Shown piece after piece: positions 1 through 10,488 of a stretch of DNA of 64,000 bases. Both the position numbers and the translations under genes were made by a program. Source of the DNA: Mycobacterium sp. ACS4054 (GTDB lineage: Bacteria; Actinomycetota; Actinomycetes; Mycobacteriales; Mycobacteriaceae); NCBI RefSeq assembly GCF_001667275.1, contig NZ_LZHV01000041.1, positions 248,001-312,000 of the forward strand, in the 5' to 3' direction. The stretch's first letter is position 1. Each line of letters starts with the position of its first letter. The notes under the pieces were generated by a model. The model saw only the letters and a program-made list of their open reading frames with translations, was not told the origin of the DNA and did no database searches.

Positions 1-1
1 G

Positions 2-643
2 GACACGGAATTGACCTCCGACAACGTTATCCTCGCCGTCGGCGCGGTACCCAAGGGCCTCGACTACCCCCTCGACGAGATTCCGGTCGAGGTAGCACTC
101 GACGCCGACAAGCTCGCCGAGGTGCCGCTCGAAGGGGCGACGGTCGCGGTCTTCGGTTCGTCGCACTCGTCGATGATCGCGCTGCCGCACCTGCTGCGGC
201 TTCCGGTCGACCGCGTGATCAACTTCTACCGCAGCCCACTGAAATACGCCGTCTACCTGGATGATTGGATCTTGTTCGACGACACCGGCCTCAAGGGGCG
301 GGCCGCCGCGTGGGCCCGCGAGAACATCGACGGGGTCCATCCGGACAAGCTGGAGAGGTGCTGGGTTTCCGCCCCGGAATTCGACGAGAAACTCGCCGAG
401 TGCGACCACGTTGTCTACACCGTCGGTTTCGAACGGCGGCAGCTGCCCGAGACGCCGCAGTGGGGCCCGCTGGAGTACAACCGGATGAACGGTATCCTGG
501 CGCCCGGTCTGTTCGGGCTGGGCATCGCCTTCCCCGAGTACGCCGAGGACCCCTACGGCTATGGGCAATTCCGCGTCGGCCTGAAGAAGTTCATGGACCA
601 CCTGGACGCGGTCCTGCCGCTGTGGATGGTCTACGGCACCTGA
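2..643 (+). CDS. FAD/NAD(P)-binding oxidoreductase, C-terminal fragment
   Basis: The reading frame is open from base 2, so this is the 3' part of a gene that begins before the window; the TTG at 11 is only an internal codon. About 214 residues are visible. Near the start is an NVILAVGAVP stretch of the kind found at flavin-binding domain borders in pyridine-nucleotide oxidoreductases. It is followed by a second dinucleotide-binding strand-turn-helix, VAVFGSSHSSMIA. The C-terminal part (GLFGLGIAFPEYAEDPYGYGQFRVGL) looks like a substrate or dimer domain. I infer a flavin-dependent oxidoreductase of unknown substrate. The next gene converges from the other strand, with about 50 bases between. 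Substrate and exact family are not assignable from this fragment. Confidence 0.65.
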   Translation, partial: DTELTSDNVILAVGAVPKGLDYPLDEIPVEVALDADKLAEVPLEGATVAVFGSSHSSMIALPHLLRLPVDRVINFYRSPLKYAVYLDDWILFDDTGLKGRAAAWARENIDGVHPDKLERCWVSAPEFDEKLAECDHVVYTVGFERRQLPETPQWGPLEYNRMNGILAPGLFGLGIAFPEYAEDPYGYGQFRVGLKKFMDHLDAVLPLWMVYGT

Positions 644-694
644 CGAAGAAGCCCGGGATGCCCGCCATTTGGCTCACCGAGATTTAGAAGTCCG

Positions 695-1363
695 TCAGCT
701 CAGCAACAGCGGGTCGCCGCGGCGGCGATACACCGAGCCGAACCGGGCGTCGATCCGCAACCAGGTCGGCAGGATCCGCACCCGGATCATTTCGTCCGCC
801 CCGACGGCATCCGGTGACTGCGGCAGGAAGCCCATTGCGGTCAACGCGAACACGCACCGCATGGGCAGGCCCACGCTGGCATCGGCGGAGCTCACCTGGA
901 TGACTTCCTGGTCGAGTAGCGAGACGGGCGGACCGTGCGAACTGCCGTGCTCCTTGGCGAGGCGCGCGCCGCGCTGCGCCAGGTCGAGTACCACCCGGGC
1001 GGGGATGTCCTCGAGGTGGGTGAAGCCGGAGTCCGGCGGCAGGGCACCCCGCCACGCGGAGTCCATCGCGAAGCCGGGATCGACGAAGCCCGCGTCGTCC
1101 ATCGCCGACAGGCCGCGCGCCAGGGCGTCCGCGCCCACCGACAGATCCTCGGGCCGCACCTCGCCGGCCACCACCCGGCTGGCCAGAACGTCGAAACCCG
1201 TTGCCACCCAGGCCGTCAGCAACCCGGGCGGGCGCGCGCGGAGCCGAATCACCGCGGCGTCGTCGAGACGCATCGCGTAATCGACGAACGCGGTCAGGTC
1301 CCTGCGCTGGGCGGCCGGGTCGCGTGGCCCCAACCAGAGTCCGCGGTCAACTACCGGATCCAC
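695..1363 (-). CDS. Conserved mycobacterial hypothetical protein (Rv2474c-like)
   Basis: A protein of about 222 residues with no domain I can name. It has mixed alpha/beta character, no signal peptide and no membrane segment. The open frame runs further upstream, but that part is the shadow of the thioesterase gene. I chose the GTG at 1363, which overlaps the thioesterase stop by 13 bases, because the protein-like sequence (GLWLGPRDP onward) begins just after it. A TTG a few codons downstream is an alternative. Position and direction, directly after the thioesterase and the gdh gene, match Rv2474c of M. tuberculosis, so it is probably co-transcribed with them. Function unknown. Confidence 0.72.
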   Translation of the reverse strand: MDPVVDRGLWLGPRDPAAQRRDLTAFVDYAMRLDDAAVIRLRARPPGLLTAWVATGFDVLASRVVAGEVRPEDLSVGADALARGLSAMDDAGFVDPGFAMDSAWRGALPPDSGFTHLEDIPARVVLDLAQRGARLAKEHGSSHGPPVSLLDQEVIQVSSADASVGLPMRCVFALTAMGFLPQSPDAVGADEMIRVRILPTWLRIDARFGSVYRRRGDPLLLS

Positions 1364-1764
1364 CGCTGCAAATACTCCCGATGGTGTGGGGAGAGCCGAA
1401 CCAGCCGCTCCTCCTCGATATGGACGGCGGCCAGTTGCGACTCGGCGATGACGGCGGGCTTGGATTCCGGGTCCGCGGACACCGAGCGCACCTCGTAGCC
1501 CAGCGTGAAGTCGACCGCCCGCAACCGCTTGGTCCACATCGTCACCTGCAGCGGCGAATCAACCAGCCGCAGCTGACCTTTGTAGGTCACTTTGACTTCG
1601 GCGATCAGCAACCCGATGGTCAAGATGTCGACCTCGAACGCCTCGCGCAGGAATTGGACGCGCGCCTCCTCGAGGATCGTGACCATCGTGGCGTGGTTGA
1701 CGTGCTGATACATGTCGATGTCCGACCAGCGGACCGGTACGGGGGCTACGAAGCCGACGCTCAA
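1351..1764 (-). CDS. Acyl-CoA thioesterase, 4-hydroxybenzoyl-CoA thioesterase (hot-dog) type
   Basis: About 137 residues forming a single hot-dog domain, expected to hydrolyse acyl-CoA thioesters in the cytosol. The N-terminal motif [18 protein letters not shown] carries the catalytic Asp and the following HVNH signature of the 4HBT family. The start is the TTG at 1764, whose last bases overlap the TGA of gdh (TTGA), with a GAAGAGGA-like ribosome site upstream. The long open frame upstream of it is gdh read out of frame. It lies immediately after gdh, as Rv2475c does in M. tuberculosis, and precedes the Rv2474c-like gene. The natural substrate is unknown. Confidence 0.86.
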   Translation of the reverse strand: MSVGFVAPVPVRWSDIDMYQHVNHATMVTILEEARVQFLREAFEVDILTIGLLIAEVKVTYKGQLRLVDSPLQVTMWTKRLRAVDFTLGYEVRSVSADPESKPAVIAESQLAAVHIEEERLVRLSPHHREYLQRWIR

Positions 1765-4700
1765 CTCGACGATCCTCTTCCGCTCGTGCGGGTCATGCGC
1801 CGGATCTGACGCGCGGCCACCGACAACGTCGCGAGGTCCTTTTCCCCGCTTTCCTGGATCTCCACCAGCGTGCGGCGCGCCCGCTCCACCCTTGATGCGG
1901 ACAGGTGTTCCCATTCCGCGATCTTCTCCTCGCCGCTTTCGTCGGGCTCCCCCACGGCGAGCACGTCGAAGCACAGCGACCGCAGCGAGGCGTAGATGTC
2001 GTCGCGAATCGCCAAGCGCGCCAGGGAATGCCAGCGGTCGTTGCGGGGCAGTTCGGACACCGCCGTCAGCAGGCCGTCGGTGCCCAGCCGGTCCATCAGG
2101 GCGAAATAGGTGTCGGCCACCTCGGCGGCGTCGATGTCGTTGATGTCGGCGATGTCGATGATGTCCAGCAGGCTGAAGCGGTACAGGCCGGCGGCGATCA
2201 TGTACGCCAGGTCTTTCGGTGCACCCTGCGAGGAGAACTCGGCGGCCTCCTTCTCGACGATCGCCTTGTCGTCGCCGCGCAGCCACTCCGACATCCGGGG
2301 GGTCAGGTCCTTGACCTTGGCGGCGAACCGGTTGATCTCGGCGCCGACGGCCAGCGGCTGTGGACGGTAGTTGAGCAGCCAGCGGCCGGCGCGGTCGATC
2401 AGCCGCCGGGTGTCCAGCGTGAGCCGATCCGACAGCGCGACAGGCAGATTCGCCGCCCGGATGCGCCGCCAGATCTCCCCGACGCTGAAGATGGCGTCGG
2501 TGGCGACGTAGGTCCGCACCGCGTCGACCGGGCCGACGCCGACATCTTCGGTGATCCGGAACGCGTAGCTGATGCCGGCGGTGTCGACCAGATCGTTGAT
2601 GAGCATCGTGGTGACGATCTCACGGCGCAACTGGTGACCGCGGATCTCGGGGGTGAACCGTTCGCGCAGCGGTGTCGGAAAGTATTGGGGCAGCCGGGAA
2701 GCGAACACATCCTGCTCGGTCAGTTCGGTGTTCAGCATCTGCTCTTTGAGCCCGAGTTTGACGTGCGCCATCAGCGTGCACAGCTCGGGCGACGTGAGAC
2801 CGATGCCGGCCTCGCACCGCCGGTCGATCTCCTTTTCCGACGGCAGCGCTTCCAGTTCGCGGTTGAGCCCCCGCTCGTCGACCAGGTATTGAATCTGCCT
2901 GCCGTGCACCGGCAACAGGCTGGCCGCATTGGCGCGGCTGGTGCCGATCAGGTCGTTCTGATCCTCGTTGTCGGTGAGCACGAGTTGGGCGACCTCGTCG
3001 GTCATCGACTCCAGCAGCGGCTTGCGCTCGTCGCGATCGACCCGGCCGGCGGTGACCAGCGAGTCGATCAGGATCTTGATGTTGACCTCGTGGTCAGAAC
3101 AGTCCACCCCGGCGGAGTTGTCCATCGCGTCGGTGTTGATCCGCCCGCCCGACAGGTCGAACTCGACGCGGCCCAGCGCGGTCACCCCCAGGTTTCCGCC
3201 TTCGCCGATCACCTTGGCGCGCACCTGACTTGCGTTCACCCGCACCGGGTCGTTGGCGCGATCGCCCACGTCGGCGTCGGACTCGGATTCGGCCTTGATG
3301 TAGGTGCCGATGCCGCCGTTGAACAGCAGGTCGACCGGCGCCTGCAGGATCGCCTTGATCAGGTTCGGCGGGGTCATTTCGGTGACCTCGCCGTCGATGC
3401 CCAGCGCGTCGCGCACCTGCGGGCTGACCGGGATGGACTTGTGCTCGCGGCTGTACACCCCGCCGCCCTCGCTGATCAACGATTTGTCGTAGTCGTCCCA
3501 GCTGGACCGCGGCAGGTCGAACATGCGCCGGCGTTCCTCCCACGACGACGCGGCGTCGGGGTCGGGGTCGATGAAGATGTGCCGGTGATCGAAGGCGGCG
3601 ATCAGCCTGATGTGCTTGGACAGCAGCATGCCGTTGCCGAACACATCGCCGCTCATGTCGCCGACGCCCACCACGGTGAAGTCCTCGGCCTGGGTGTCGA
3701 CGTCCATCTCCCGGAAGTGGCGTTTGACGGCCTCCCACGCCCCCCGGGCGGTGATCCCCATCGCCTTGTGGTCGTAGCCCACCGATCCGCCGGACGCGAA
3801 CGCGTCGCCCAGCCAGAACCCGTAGGACTTCGCGACGTCGTTGGCGATGTCGGAGAAGGTGGCGGTGCCCTTGTCGGCGGCCACCACCAGGTAGGCGTCG
3901 TCGCCGTCCCGGCGGATCACCTCGGGCGGCGGGCTGACCTTCTTGGTGGCGTGGTCGACGTTGTCGGTGACGTCGAGCAGCCCGGAGATGAAGAGTTGAT
4001 AGCAGGCCACACCTTCGGCGCGGGTGGCATCGCGGTCCTCCGCCGGATCGCCGGTCGCCAGCGGTGGGCGCTTGACCACGAAGCCGCCCTTGGCCCCGAC
4101 CGGGACGATGACCGCGTTCTTCACCGCCTGCGCCTTCACCAGGCCGAGGATCTCGGTGCGGAAGTCGTCGCGGCGGTCGGACCAGCGCAGGCCGCCGCGC
4201 GCCACCGGGCCGAAGCGCAAGTGGACGCCTTCCACGCGGGGCGAGTACACGAAGATCTCGTACTTGGGGCGTGGCAGCGGCAGCTCGTCGATGAGTTGGG
4301 CATCCAGCTTGAGGGCCAACACGTTTCGCGCACGCGCCGAACCCTCGCGCGTGACGAAGTAATTGGTGCGCAACGTGGCCTGGACCAGGGAAGCGAACGC
4401 GCGCAGGATGCGGTCGGTGTCCAGACCCACGACCGCGTCGATGTCGGCGGCGACCGCAGCGGCGGCCGCCTGCGCGTCGCGACTGGTCGGCGATCCCGCG
4501 GAAATGGAAGCCTTGGGATCGAAGAGCGCTTCGAACAGCGTGACCAGCGACCGCACGGTCGAGGGGTGCTCGTTGAGCACCGCTTCGATGTGGGACTGGC
4601 TGTAGGGAAAACCAGCCTGCCGCAGGTATTTTGCGTAGGCGCGCAGCAGCACGACCTGTTGCCAGCTCAGCCGCGCGCGCATGACCAGCTCGTTGAACCG

Positions 4701-6614
4701 GTCGATCTCCACGCGGCCCTGCCAGATGGCGGTGACCGCGTCGGCAAACCGTTGCGCGGTCGCGTCGCGCTCGGCGGCCGTGGTCGCCGGCTTGATTGTT
4801 GGGTGCGGCGAGATCTTGAACTGGTAGATCCACACCGGCAGCCCGTCCGGGCGGGTCACGGTGAAGGGCCGCTCCTCGAGGACCACGACGCCCATGCTCT
4901 GCAGCATTGGCAGCAGCTGGCTCAGCGAGGCGGTGCGCCCACCCAGGAACCAGGTCAGCTGGGCCGCCCCGTCCTCGCCGCGTTCGGAGAACAACAGCTT
5001 GACCGAATTATCTTGCAGCTCTTTGATGATGCCGATGTGCTCGATGGCGTCGACGGGGCTGACGGACTGTTTGTAGGCCTCGGAGAACGCGGTCGCGTAG
5101 TGCTCGACCTCGGCGTGCTCGACGGACCGGTCCGCGGCGGCGCCGATCAACCGGTCGGTCCAGGTTCGCGCCGCCTCGCTCAGCATCCCCTGGATGCGGA
5201 CCCTGTTCTCCTCCGAGACGTCCACGGGCGCCGCCTCTTCGGGCAGCCGGACCATGAAATGCATGAGGGCCCACGGTGATTCGCTGACGCGGGCGGTGAA
5301 TTCCAGTCGCGTGCCGCCGAACTCGCGGACCAGGATGTCCTCGATCTGCAACCGCACCTGTGTGGTGTAGCGGTCGCGTGGCAGATAGACCAGGCAGGAG
5401 ACGAAGTATTGGAGCCGGTCGGCGCGCAGGAACAACAGCGCCCGCCGTTGGGATCCCAGATCCACCACCGCTTTGGCCATCGCCAGCAGCCGCTCGGCGC
5501 TCAGCGTGAAAAGTTCGGAGCGCGGGACGGTTTGGATTACGTCGAGCAGAAGCTGGCCGGGGTGGATCGGGTCGCTGTCGGCCATGGTGAGCGCGTCGCG
5601 CACCCGGGTGGAGACCGTCGGGATCTCCAGGACGTCGGCGTTCATGGCGGCGACAGTGAACAACCCGACGAAGCGGTGCTCGACGATGCCGTCGTCGCCG
5701 CCGACGTTCTCGCGAACGGCGATGGCGTACGGGTAGGCGCCGTAGCGCAGATAGCTGCCGACGACCGATTGCGCCAGCACCAGCATCTTGTCGTCGTCGG
5801 TCAGCCGGGGGCGGGAACCGGTGCGGGTGCGCAGGACACCCAGGCCGGGTGACCCGTCACCGGAGACCAGACCCTCGTGCACGCGGCAGCGCTGGTAGCC
5901 CAGCAGCAAGAAATTCCCGTTGCCCAGCCAGCGCAGCAGCGCCGCGACGTCGTCACGGTCGGGGGCCGAGAAGTGGCCGTGCTCGTTGGTTTCGACGTCG
6001 GCGGCCAGCCCGCTCAGGGTGGCGATCAACACGCCCGCGTCGCTGGCGACCTGCTGCACGTCCGAGAGGACCTTGGGCAGCAGCCGTTGGACCTCGGCGA
6101 GGCCCTTGCCGTCGACGGACGGCAGCAGCTGCACGTGTATCCACGCCTCCCCCAGGTATTGCGGGGCCCCGGGCGGCTTCGGTTCGACGGTGACCAGGTC
6201 GCCGCTCGGGTTGCGGTGCACCTCGAACACGGGCGTCATGATGGCCGTGTAGGGCACACCGAGCCGGTGCAGCAGCACCGTGACGGAGTCCAGCAGCATG
6301 CCGCCGTGGTCGGTGACGACTTGCATCGCGGGCCCGATTCCGGTCGGGTCGTCCGGGGGGTAGACCGCGACGCGGCTTTCACCGGCGGGACGGTGCTGCC
6401 CGAGCCGATAGTGGGCGCCCAGCATGGCGGGAGTCACGATGGCGGCCGGAACGGTCAGGTCGATCGGACCGGATTCGGCGGCTCCCGGCTGGTCGCCGTG
6501 CGGACCGCGATAACTCTCGATGTAGGCCTTCGCGATCCAGTCCGGGATGTCCTGCTGCTGGGTGAATGTGGTCCACGGCTGCAGGGCCTGCTTGGCTCCG
6601 GGATCGATCGTCAT
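1761..6614 (-). CDS. gdh: NAD-specific glutamate dehydrogenase, large (180 kDa) class
   Basis: About 1617 residues, close to the 1624 of M. tuberculosis Gdh (Rv2476c). It catalyses oxidative deamination of glutamate to 2-oxoglutarate and ammonia with NAD. The long N-terminal part holds the ACT-like regulatory region typical of the class. The catalytic core in the middle has [19 protein letters not shown], followed by the lysine-containing [13 protein letters not shown] and later [17 protein letters not shown] chose the ATG at 6614 (MTIDPGAKQ) because GGGAG lies 8 bases before it; a TTG five codons upstream is also open. In mycobacteria this enzyme is known to be controlled by GarA binding (family knowledge). 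The 3' end overlaps the thioesterase start. Confidence 0.97.
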   Translation of the reverse strand: MTIDPGAKQALQPWTTFTQQQDIPDWIAKAYIESYRGPHGDQPGAAESGPIDLTVPAAIVTPAMLGAHYRLGQHRPAGESRVAVYPPDDPTGIGPAMQVVTDHGGMLLDSVTVLLHRLGVPYTAIMTPVFEVHRNPSGDLVTVEPKPPGAPQYLGEAWIHVQLLPSVDGKGLAEVQRLLPKVLSDVQQVASDAGVLIATLSGLAADVETNEHGHFSAPDRDDVAALLRWLGNGNFLLLGYQRCRVHEGLVSGDGSPGLGVLRTRTGSRPRLTDDDKMLVLAQSVVGSYLRYGAYPYAIAVRENVGGDDGIVEHRFVGLFTVAAMNADVLEIPTVSTRVRDALTMADSDPIHPGQLLLDVIQTVPRSELFTLSAERLLAMAKAVVDLGSQRRALLFLRADRLQYFVSCLVYLPRDRYTTQVRLQIEDILVREFGGTRLEFTARVSESPWALMHFMVRLPEEAAPVDVSEENRVRIQGMLSEAARTWTDRLIGAAADRSVEHAEVEHYATAFSEAYKQSVSPVDAIEHIGIIKELQDNSVKLLFSERGEDGAAQLTWFLGGRTASLSQLLPMLQSMGVVVLEERPFTVTRPDGLPVWIYQFKISPHPTIKPATTAAERDATAQRFADAVTAIWQGRVEIDRFNELVMRARLSWQQVVLLRAYAKYLRQAGFPYSQSHIEAVLNEHPSTVRSLVTLFEALFDPKASISAGSPTSRDAQAAAAAVAADIDAVVGLDTDRILRAFASLVQATLRTNYFVTREGSARARNVLALKLDAQLIDELPLPRPKYEIFVYSPRVEGVHLRFGPVARGGLRWSDRRDDFRTEILGLVKAQAVKNAVIVPVGAKGGFVVKRPPLATGDPAEDRDATRAEGVACYQLFISGLLDVTDNVDHATKKVSPPPEVIRRDGDDAYLVVAADKGTATFSDIANDVAKSYGFWLGDAFASGGSVGYDHKAMGITARGAWEAVKRHFREMDVDTQAEDFTVVGVGDMSGDVFGNGMLLSKHIRLIAAFDHRHIFIDPDPDAASSWEERRRMFDLPRSSWDDYDKSLISEGGGVYSREHKSIPVSPQVRDALGIDGEVTEMTPPNLIKAILQAPVDLLFNGGIGTYIKAESESDADVGDRANDPVRVNASQVRAKVIGEGGNLGVTALGRVEFDLSGGRINTDAMDNSAGVDCSDHEVNIKILIDSLVTAGRVDRDERKPLLESMTDEVAQLVLTDNEDQNDLIGTSRANAASLLPVHGRQIQYLVDERGLNRELEALPSEKEIDRRCEAGIGLTSPELCTLMAHVKLGLKEQMLNTELTEQDVFASRLPQYFPTPLRERFTPEIRGHQLRREIVTTMLINDLVDTAGISYAFRITEDVGVGPVDAVRTYVATDAIFSVGEIWRRIRAANLPVALSDRLTLDTRRLIDRAGRWLLNYRPQPLAVGAEINRFAAKVKDLTPRMSEWLRGDDKAIVEKEAAEFSSQGAPKDLAYMIAAGLYRFSLLDIIDIADINDIDAAEVADTYFALMDRLGTDGLLTAVSELPRNDRWHSLARLAIRDDIYASLRSLCFDVLAVGEPDESGEEKIAEWEHLSASRVERARRTLVEIQESGEKDLATLSVAARQIRRMTRTSGRGSSS

Positions 6615-6714
6615 GCCGATGGCTCCCAACTCGCGACCATTGCCACTGTGCTCAACCGCCCGCTCCTGTGCCGCCGTGCCGCCGCATCGCCGTCGAGGGG
6701 CAGCGCAGCTGACA

Positions 6715-8391
6715 CTAGTCGCGCGTGAGCTTCCGGTGGGTCACTCTGTGCGGTCGCGCCGCGTCGACGCCGAGCCGTTCGACCTTGTTCTCCTCGTAGG
6801 CACCGAAGTTGCCCTCGAACCAGAACCACTTGGCCTCGTTGTCCTCGTCGCCCTCCCAGGCCAGGATGTGGGTGCAGGTGCGGTCCAGGAACCAGCGATC
6901 GTGGGAGATCACCACCGCGCAGCCGGGGAATTTCTCCAAGGCATTCTCCAGCGAACCCAGCGTCTCGACGTCCAGGTCGTTGGTCGGCTCGTCGAGCAGG
7001 ATCAGGTTTCCGCCCTCTTTCAGCGTGAGCGCCAGGTTCAGCCGGTTGCGCTCGCCGCCGGACAGCACGCCGGCCGGCTTCTGCTGGTCGGGCCCCTTGA
7101 ACCCGAAGGCCGAAACGTAGGCGCGCGACGGGATCTCATTCTGGCCGACCTCGATGTAGTCGAGGCCGTCCGAGACGACCTCCCACACGGTCTTCTTGGG
7201 ATCGATGCCGGCGCGGGACTGGTCCACGTAGCTGAGCTTGACGGTCTCGCCCACCTTGACGGTCCCGCTGTCCGGCTGCTCGAGCCCGACGATGGTCTTG
7301 AACAGCGTGGTTTTGCCGACGCCGTTGGGGCCGATGACGCCCACGATGCCGTTGCGGGGCAGGGTGAAGGACAGGTCCTTGATCAGGGTGCGCCCGTCGT
7401 AGCCCTTGTCGAGATGCGAGACCTCGACCACCACGTTGCCCAGCCGCGGCCCGACCGGGATCTGGATCTCCTCGAAGTCGAGCTTGCGCGTCTTCTCCGC
7501 CTCGGCGGCCATCTCCTCGTAGCGCTGCAGGCGGGCCTTGTTCTTCGCCTGGCGCGCCTTGGCCCCCTGCCGCACCCAGGCCAGCTCCTCGGTCAGCCGC
7601 TTCTGCAGCTTGGCGTCCTTGCGGCCCTGCACCGACAACCGCTCGGCCTTCTTTTCCAGGTAGGTCGAGTAGTTGCCCTCGTAGGGGTAGGCGCGGCCGC
7701 GGTCGAGCTCGAGGATCCACTGGGCGACGTTGTCCAGGAAGTACCGGTCGTGGGTCACGGCCAACACCGCGCCCGGGTATGCGGCCAGGTGCTGTTCGAG
7801 CCACTGCACGCTTTCGGCGTCCAGGTGGTTGGTCGGCTCGTCGAGCAGCAACAGGTCGGGCTTGGCCAGCAGCAGCTTGCACAGCGCCACCCGGCGCCGC
7901 TCGCCGCCGGACAGGTTCGTCACCGGCTCGTCCGGCGGCGGGCAGCGCAGGGCGTCCATGGCCTGCTCGAGCTGCGAGTCGAGGTCCCACGCGTCGGCGT
8001 GGTCGAGCTCCTCCTGCAGCCGGCCCATTTCCTCCATCAACTCGTCGGAGTAGTCGGTAGCCATCAACTCGGCGACCTCGTTGAAGCGGTCCAGCTTGAC
8101 CTTGATCTCGCCCAGACCCTCTTCCACGTTGCCGCGAACGGTCTTCTCCTCGTTCAGCGGCGGCTCCTGCTGCAGGATGCCGACCGTGGCGTCGTTGGCC
8201 AGGAAGGCTTCGCCGTTGTTCGGCTTGTCCAGCCCGGCCATGATCCGCAAGACGCTCGACTTGCCGGCGCCGTTGGGCCCGACGACACCGATCTTGGCTC
8301 CCGGGTAGAAGCTCAACGTGACGTCGTCCAGGATCACCTTGTCGCCGTGCGCCTTGCGGACCTTTTTCATCGTGTAGATGAACTCAGCCAT
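6715..8391 (-). CDS. ettA: ABC-F translation factor, EttA-type energy-dependent translational throttle protein
   Basis: 558 residues, the same length I recall for Rv2477c. There are two ATP-binding cassettes and no membrane domain, which is the ABC-F arrangement. The first Walker A is GPNGAGKSS at residues 38-46 and the second is GPNGVGKTT. Each cassette has an LSGGER signature followed by a [11 protein letters not shown] or [10 protein letters not shown] Walker B. A charged helical linker ([20 protein letters not shown]) joins the cassettes and would reach the ribosomal P-site tRNA. EttA binds the ribosome E-site and couples elongation to ADP/ATP state (family knowledge). The start is ATG at 8391; the open frame upstream is non-coding. 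It lies between gdh and an SSB paralogue. Confidence 0.94.
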   Translation of the reverse strand: MAEFIYTMKKVRKAHGDKVILDDVTLSFYPGAKIGVVGPNGAGKSSVLRIMAGLDKPNNGEAFLANDATVGILQQEPPLNEEKTVRGNVEEGLGEIKVKLDRFNEVAELMATDYSDELMEEMGRLQEELDHADAWDLDSQLEQAMDALRCPPPDEPVTNLSGGERRRVALCKLLLAKPDLLLLDEPTNHLDAESVQWLEQHLAAYPGAVLAVTHDRYFLDNVAQWILELDRGRAYPYEGNYSTYLEKKAERLSVQGRKDAKLQKRLTEELAWVRQGAKARQAKNKARLQRYEEMAAEAEKTRKLDFEEIQIPVGPRLGNVVVEVSHLDKGYDGRTLIKDLSFTLPRNGIVGVIGPNGVGKTTLFKTIVGLEQPDSGTVKVGETVKLSYVDQSRAGIDPKKTVWEVVSDGLDYIEVGQNEIPSRAYVSAFGFKGPDQQKPAGVLSGGERNRLNLALTLKEGGNLILLDEPTNDLDVETLGSLENALEKFPGCAVVISHDRWFLDRTCTHILAWEGDEDNEAKWFWFEGNFGAYEENKVERLGVDAARPHRVTHRKLTRD

Positions 8392-8470
8392 GCCGCGGTC
8401 ATGCCTTTCTGGTTTTTGAGAGAGTTCTCGCGACCATCCTAGGCATCGCCCGCGGGCCCGGATTCCGCAG

Positions 8471-8953
8471 CTAAGCCGACATCGGCAGCGGTCCGGTGTC
8501 GGCGGACTCGGCGCCGCCGTCGCCGTCGGCGTCCGCACCGCCGCTGCCGGCGGGCTCCGCGGCCGGTGTGGCGGGGTCGGCGGGGGCCGGACCGGTGTAG
8601 CCCGGCCGCTCGATGCGCACGATCGCGCGGGACACATCCGGCCCGACGGAAGTGGCCCGCATTTCCAGGGACGAGCGGCGGTTGCCGTCGCGGTCCTCGT
8701 ACTCGCTGGTGTACACGTGGCCCACCACGATCACCGGTGCCCCCTTGCCCAACGCGGCGCCGACGCCGGTGACCAACTTGCCCCAGCAGTTGACGTTGAT
8801 GAACAGCGAGTTACCCGGCTCCCAGCCGCCGTCGGCCGTGCGCCGCCGGGAATTGCTGGCGACGCGGAACTTGATCACCTCCTGGCTGCCCACCTGTCGG
8901 CGTTCGGGGTTGGTGACGATGTGTCCGACGACCGTAAGCGGTGTTTCAAACAT
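8471..8953 (-). CDS. ssbB: Single-stranded DNA-binding protein paralogue (SsbB type)
   Basis: 160 residues. The first ~115 form an OB-fold recognisable from FETPLTVVGHIVTNPERR and SLFINVNCWGKLVTGVGAAL. The tail is rich in Pro, Ala, Gly and Asp and ends GPLPMSA, without the acidic DDDxPF-type tip that canonical SSB uses to recruit partner proteins. This fits the second mycobacterial SSB (Rv2478c) rather than the housekeeping Ssb encoded with rpsF. ATG at 8953 is preceded by GAGAAGGGA. A divergent HNH gene begins about 210 bases away. The likely role is in stress or recombination; that is inference from the paralogue family. Confidence 0.9.
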   Translation of the reverse strand: MFETPLTVVGHIVTNPERRQVGSQEVIKFRVASNSRRRTADGGWEPGNSLFINVNCWGKLVTGVGAALGKGAPVIVVGHVYTSEYEDRDGNRRSSLEMRATSVGPDVSRAIVRIERPGYTGPAPADPATPAAEPAGSGGADADGDGGAESADTGPLPMSA

Positions 8954-9161
8954 GGGCTGATCCCTTCTCGGTTGCTATTTCTCTGGTGTGGTGACCATTG
9001 ACCTCGTCCCCACCGACGGACCGCGCATTTCGGGGCTGCAAACCGCTGGGTCGGCGGGCGGCCCTGTGGACATAGGCGGGAGTGTGGATCAGTCCGATCG
9101 CACGTCCGCGGACCACCCGCAGCAGCCGGAACTTGTCGTACCCCGTTGCGATCGTGGGTCC

Positions 9162-10409
9162 ATGTCTTCGACCGCATCTGCCGGCGCTGTGGCAGTGAGT
9201 CCTACCGAGCGTTTGGACGAGGTGTTCGAGGAGTTGGCGGAGTTGGCCGGCCAGCGCAACGCGATCGATGGGCGCATCGTGGACCTGGTCGCCGAGATCG
9301 ATCGTGATCAGCTGTGCGGCATGACCGGCGCGCGCTCCGTCGCGGCGTTGGTGGCCTGGAAGCTGGGGTTGTCCCCGGCCGCCGCGAACACCATCGCCAC
9401 CGTCGCACACCGGGCCGAGGAGTTCCCCCGCTGCACGCGGGGGCTGCGCGAGGGTCGGCTCTCGCTGGATCAGGTCGGCGTCATCGCCGCGCGCGCCGGC
9501 GAGGGCTCCGACGCGCACTATGCGGAGTTGGCGCGGGTAGCCACGGTGCACCAACTGCGAACCGCGATCAGCCTCGAACCCCGCCCCCCTGACCCCGGTC
9601 CCCGGCCCGAGCCGGAGCGCTCGTTCACGAAGACTTCCACCGAGCAGGGCAGCTGCTACCGGATCACCCTCCCGCCTCCGGACGCCGCGAAGTTCGACGC
9701 CGCGTTGGCGTCACACCGGGACGCGCTCATCGCCGAGTGGAAACAGGACCGCACCGACGGAGCGTCAGAAAGCGCGCCGCCGCTGCCGGGCACCGTCGAG
9801 GCGTTTGTGCGGCTGGTGGAGGCCGGCTGGGATGCCGAGGCGGCCCGGCGGCCGCACGGGCAGCACACCACTGTGGTGGTGCACGTCGACACAGAGAAGC
9901 GCGCCGCGGCACTGCATCTGGGTCCGCTGCTGTCCGATTCCGAACGCCGCTACCTGACCTGTGACGCCACCTGTGAGGTTTGGTTCCACCGGGACGGCCA
10001 GCTCATCGGCGCGGGCCGAACCACGCGCCAGATAAGCCGACGACTACGCCGCGCGCTGGAGCACCGCGACCGCACGTGCGCTGTGCCCGGCTGCGGCGCG
10101 ACTCGGGGTCTGCACGCTCACCACGTCTGGCACTGGGAAGACGGCGGCCCCACCGAGCTGACCAACCTCGTGCTGGTTTGTCCCTATCACCACCGGCTGC
10201 ACCACTCCGGGGGCATCACCATTGTCGGACCCGCACACGATCTGACCGTCACCGACGCCGCCGGGCGCACACTGAGTCCGGGATCGCTGGCGCGCCAACC
10301 CACCGGACCGCCGCCCGCCGTCCCACCGTGCCCGGGACCGATCGGTGAACGCGCCGACTGGTGGTGGTATGACCCCTTCGAGCCCCAACCACCACCGTCC
10401 AACAACTAG
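9162..10409 (+). CDS. 13E12 repeat family protein: DUF222 domain plus C-terminal HNH endonuclease
   Basis: 415 residues from ATG at 9162. The N-terminal two thirds is DUF222-like: SPTERLDEVFEELAELAG, then a helical region with GARSVAALVAWKLGLSPAAA. The C-terminal HNH domain has CAVPGCGATRGLHAHHVWHW, then NLVLVCPYHHRLHH, giving the two Cys pairs and His residues that bind zinc and the scissile phosphate. This is the multicopy mycobacterial REP13E12 family, copies of which hold integration sites for phiRv1-type prophages (family knowledge). It is divergent from ssbB and sits where M. tuberculosis has IS elements, so the site tolerates insertion. The open frame extends further upstream to 8988, but the conserved part starts here. 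The biological role of the family is unknown. Confidence 0.9.
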   Translation: MSSTASAGAVAVSPTERLDEVFEELAELAGQRNAIDGRIVDLVAEIDRDQLCGMTGARSVAALVAWKLGLSPAAANTIATVAHRAEEFPRCTRGLREGRLSLDQVGVIAARAGEGSDAHYAELARVATVHQLRTAISLEPRPPDPGPRPEPERSFTKTSTEQGSCYRITLPPPDAAKFDAALASHRDALIAEWKQDRTDGASESAPPLPGTVEAFVRLVEAGWDAEAARRPHGQHTTVVVHVDTEKRAAALHLGPLLSDSERRYLTCDATCEVWFHRDGQLIGAGRTTRQISRRLRRALEHRDRTCAVPGCGATRGLHAHHVWHWEDGGPTELTNLVLVCPYHHRLHHSGGITIVGPAHDLTVTDAAGRTLSPGSLARQPTGPPPAVPPCPGPIGERADWWWYDPFEPQPPPSNN

Positions 10410-10488
10410 TCCGATGACGGGGTGCCGTCAGGGCCGAAGAACCGCGCACCGACCAAGAGCCGCTCGAGGCCCGCACCGCAGCACCTTG

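Noticed and set aside
1905-5279. 1124-residue open frame on the plus strand across gdh
   Set aside because: It is the antisense shadow of gdh in very G+C-rich DNA. Its translation is low-complexity and unlike any family, whereas gdh matches over its full length.
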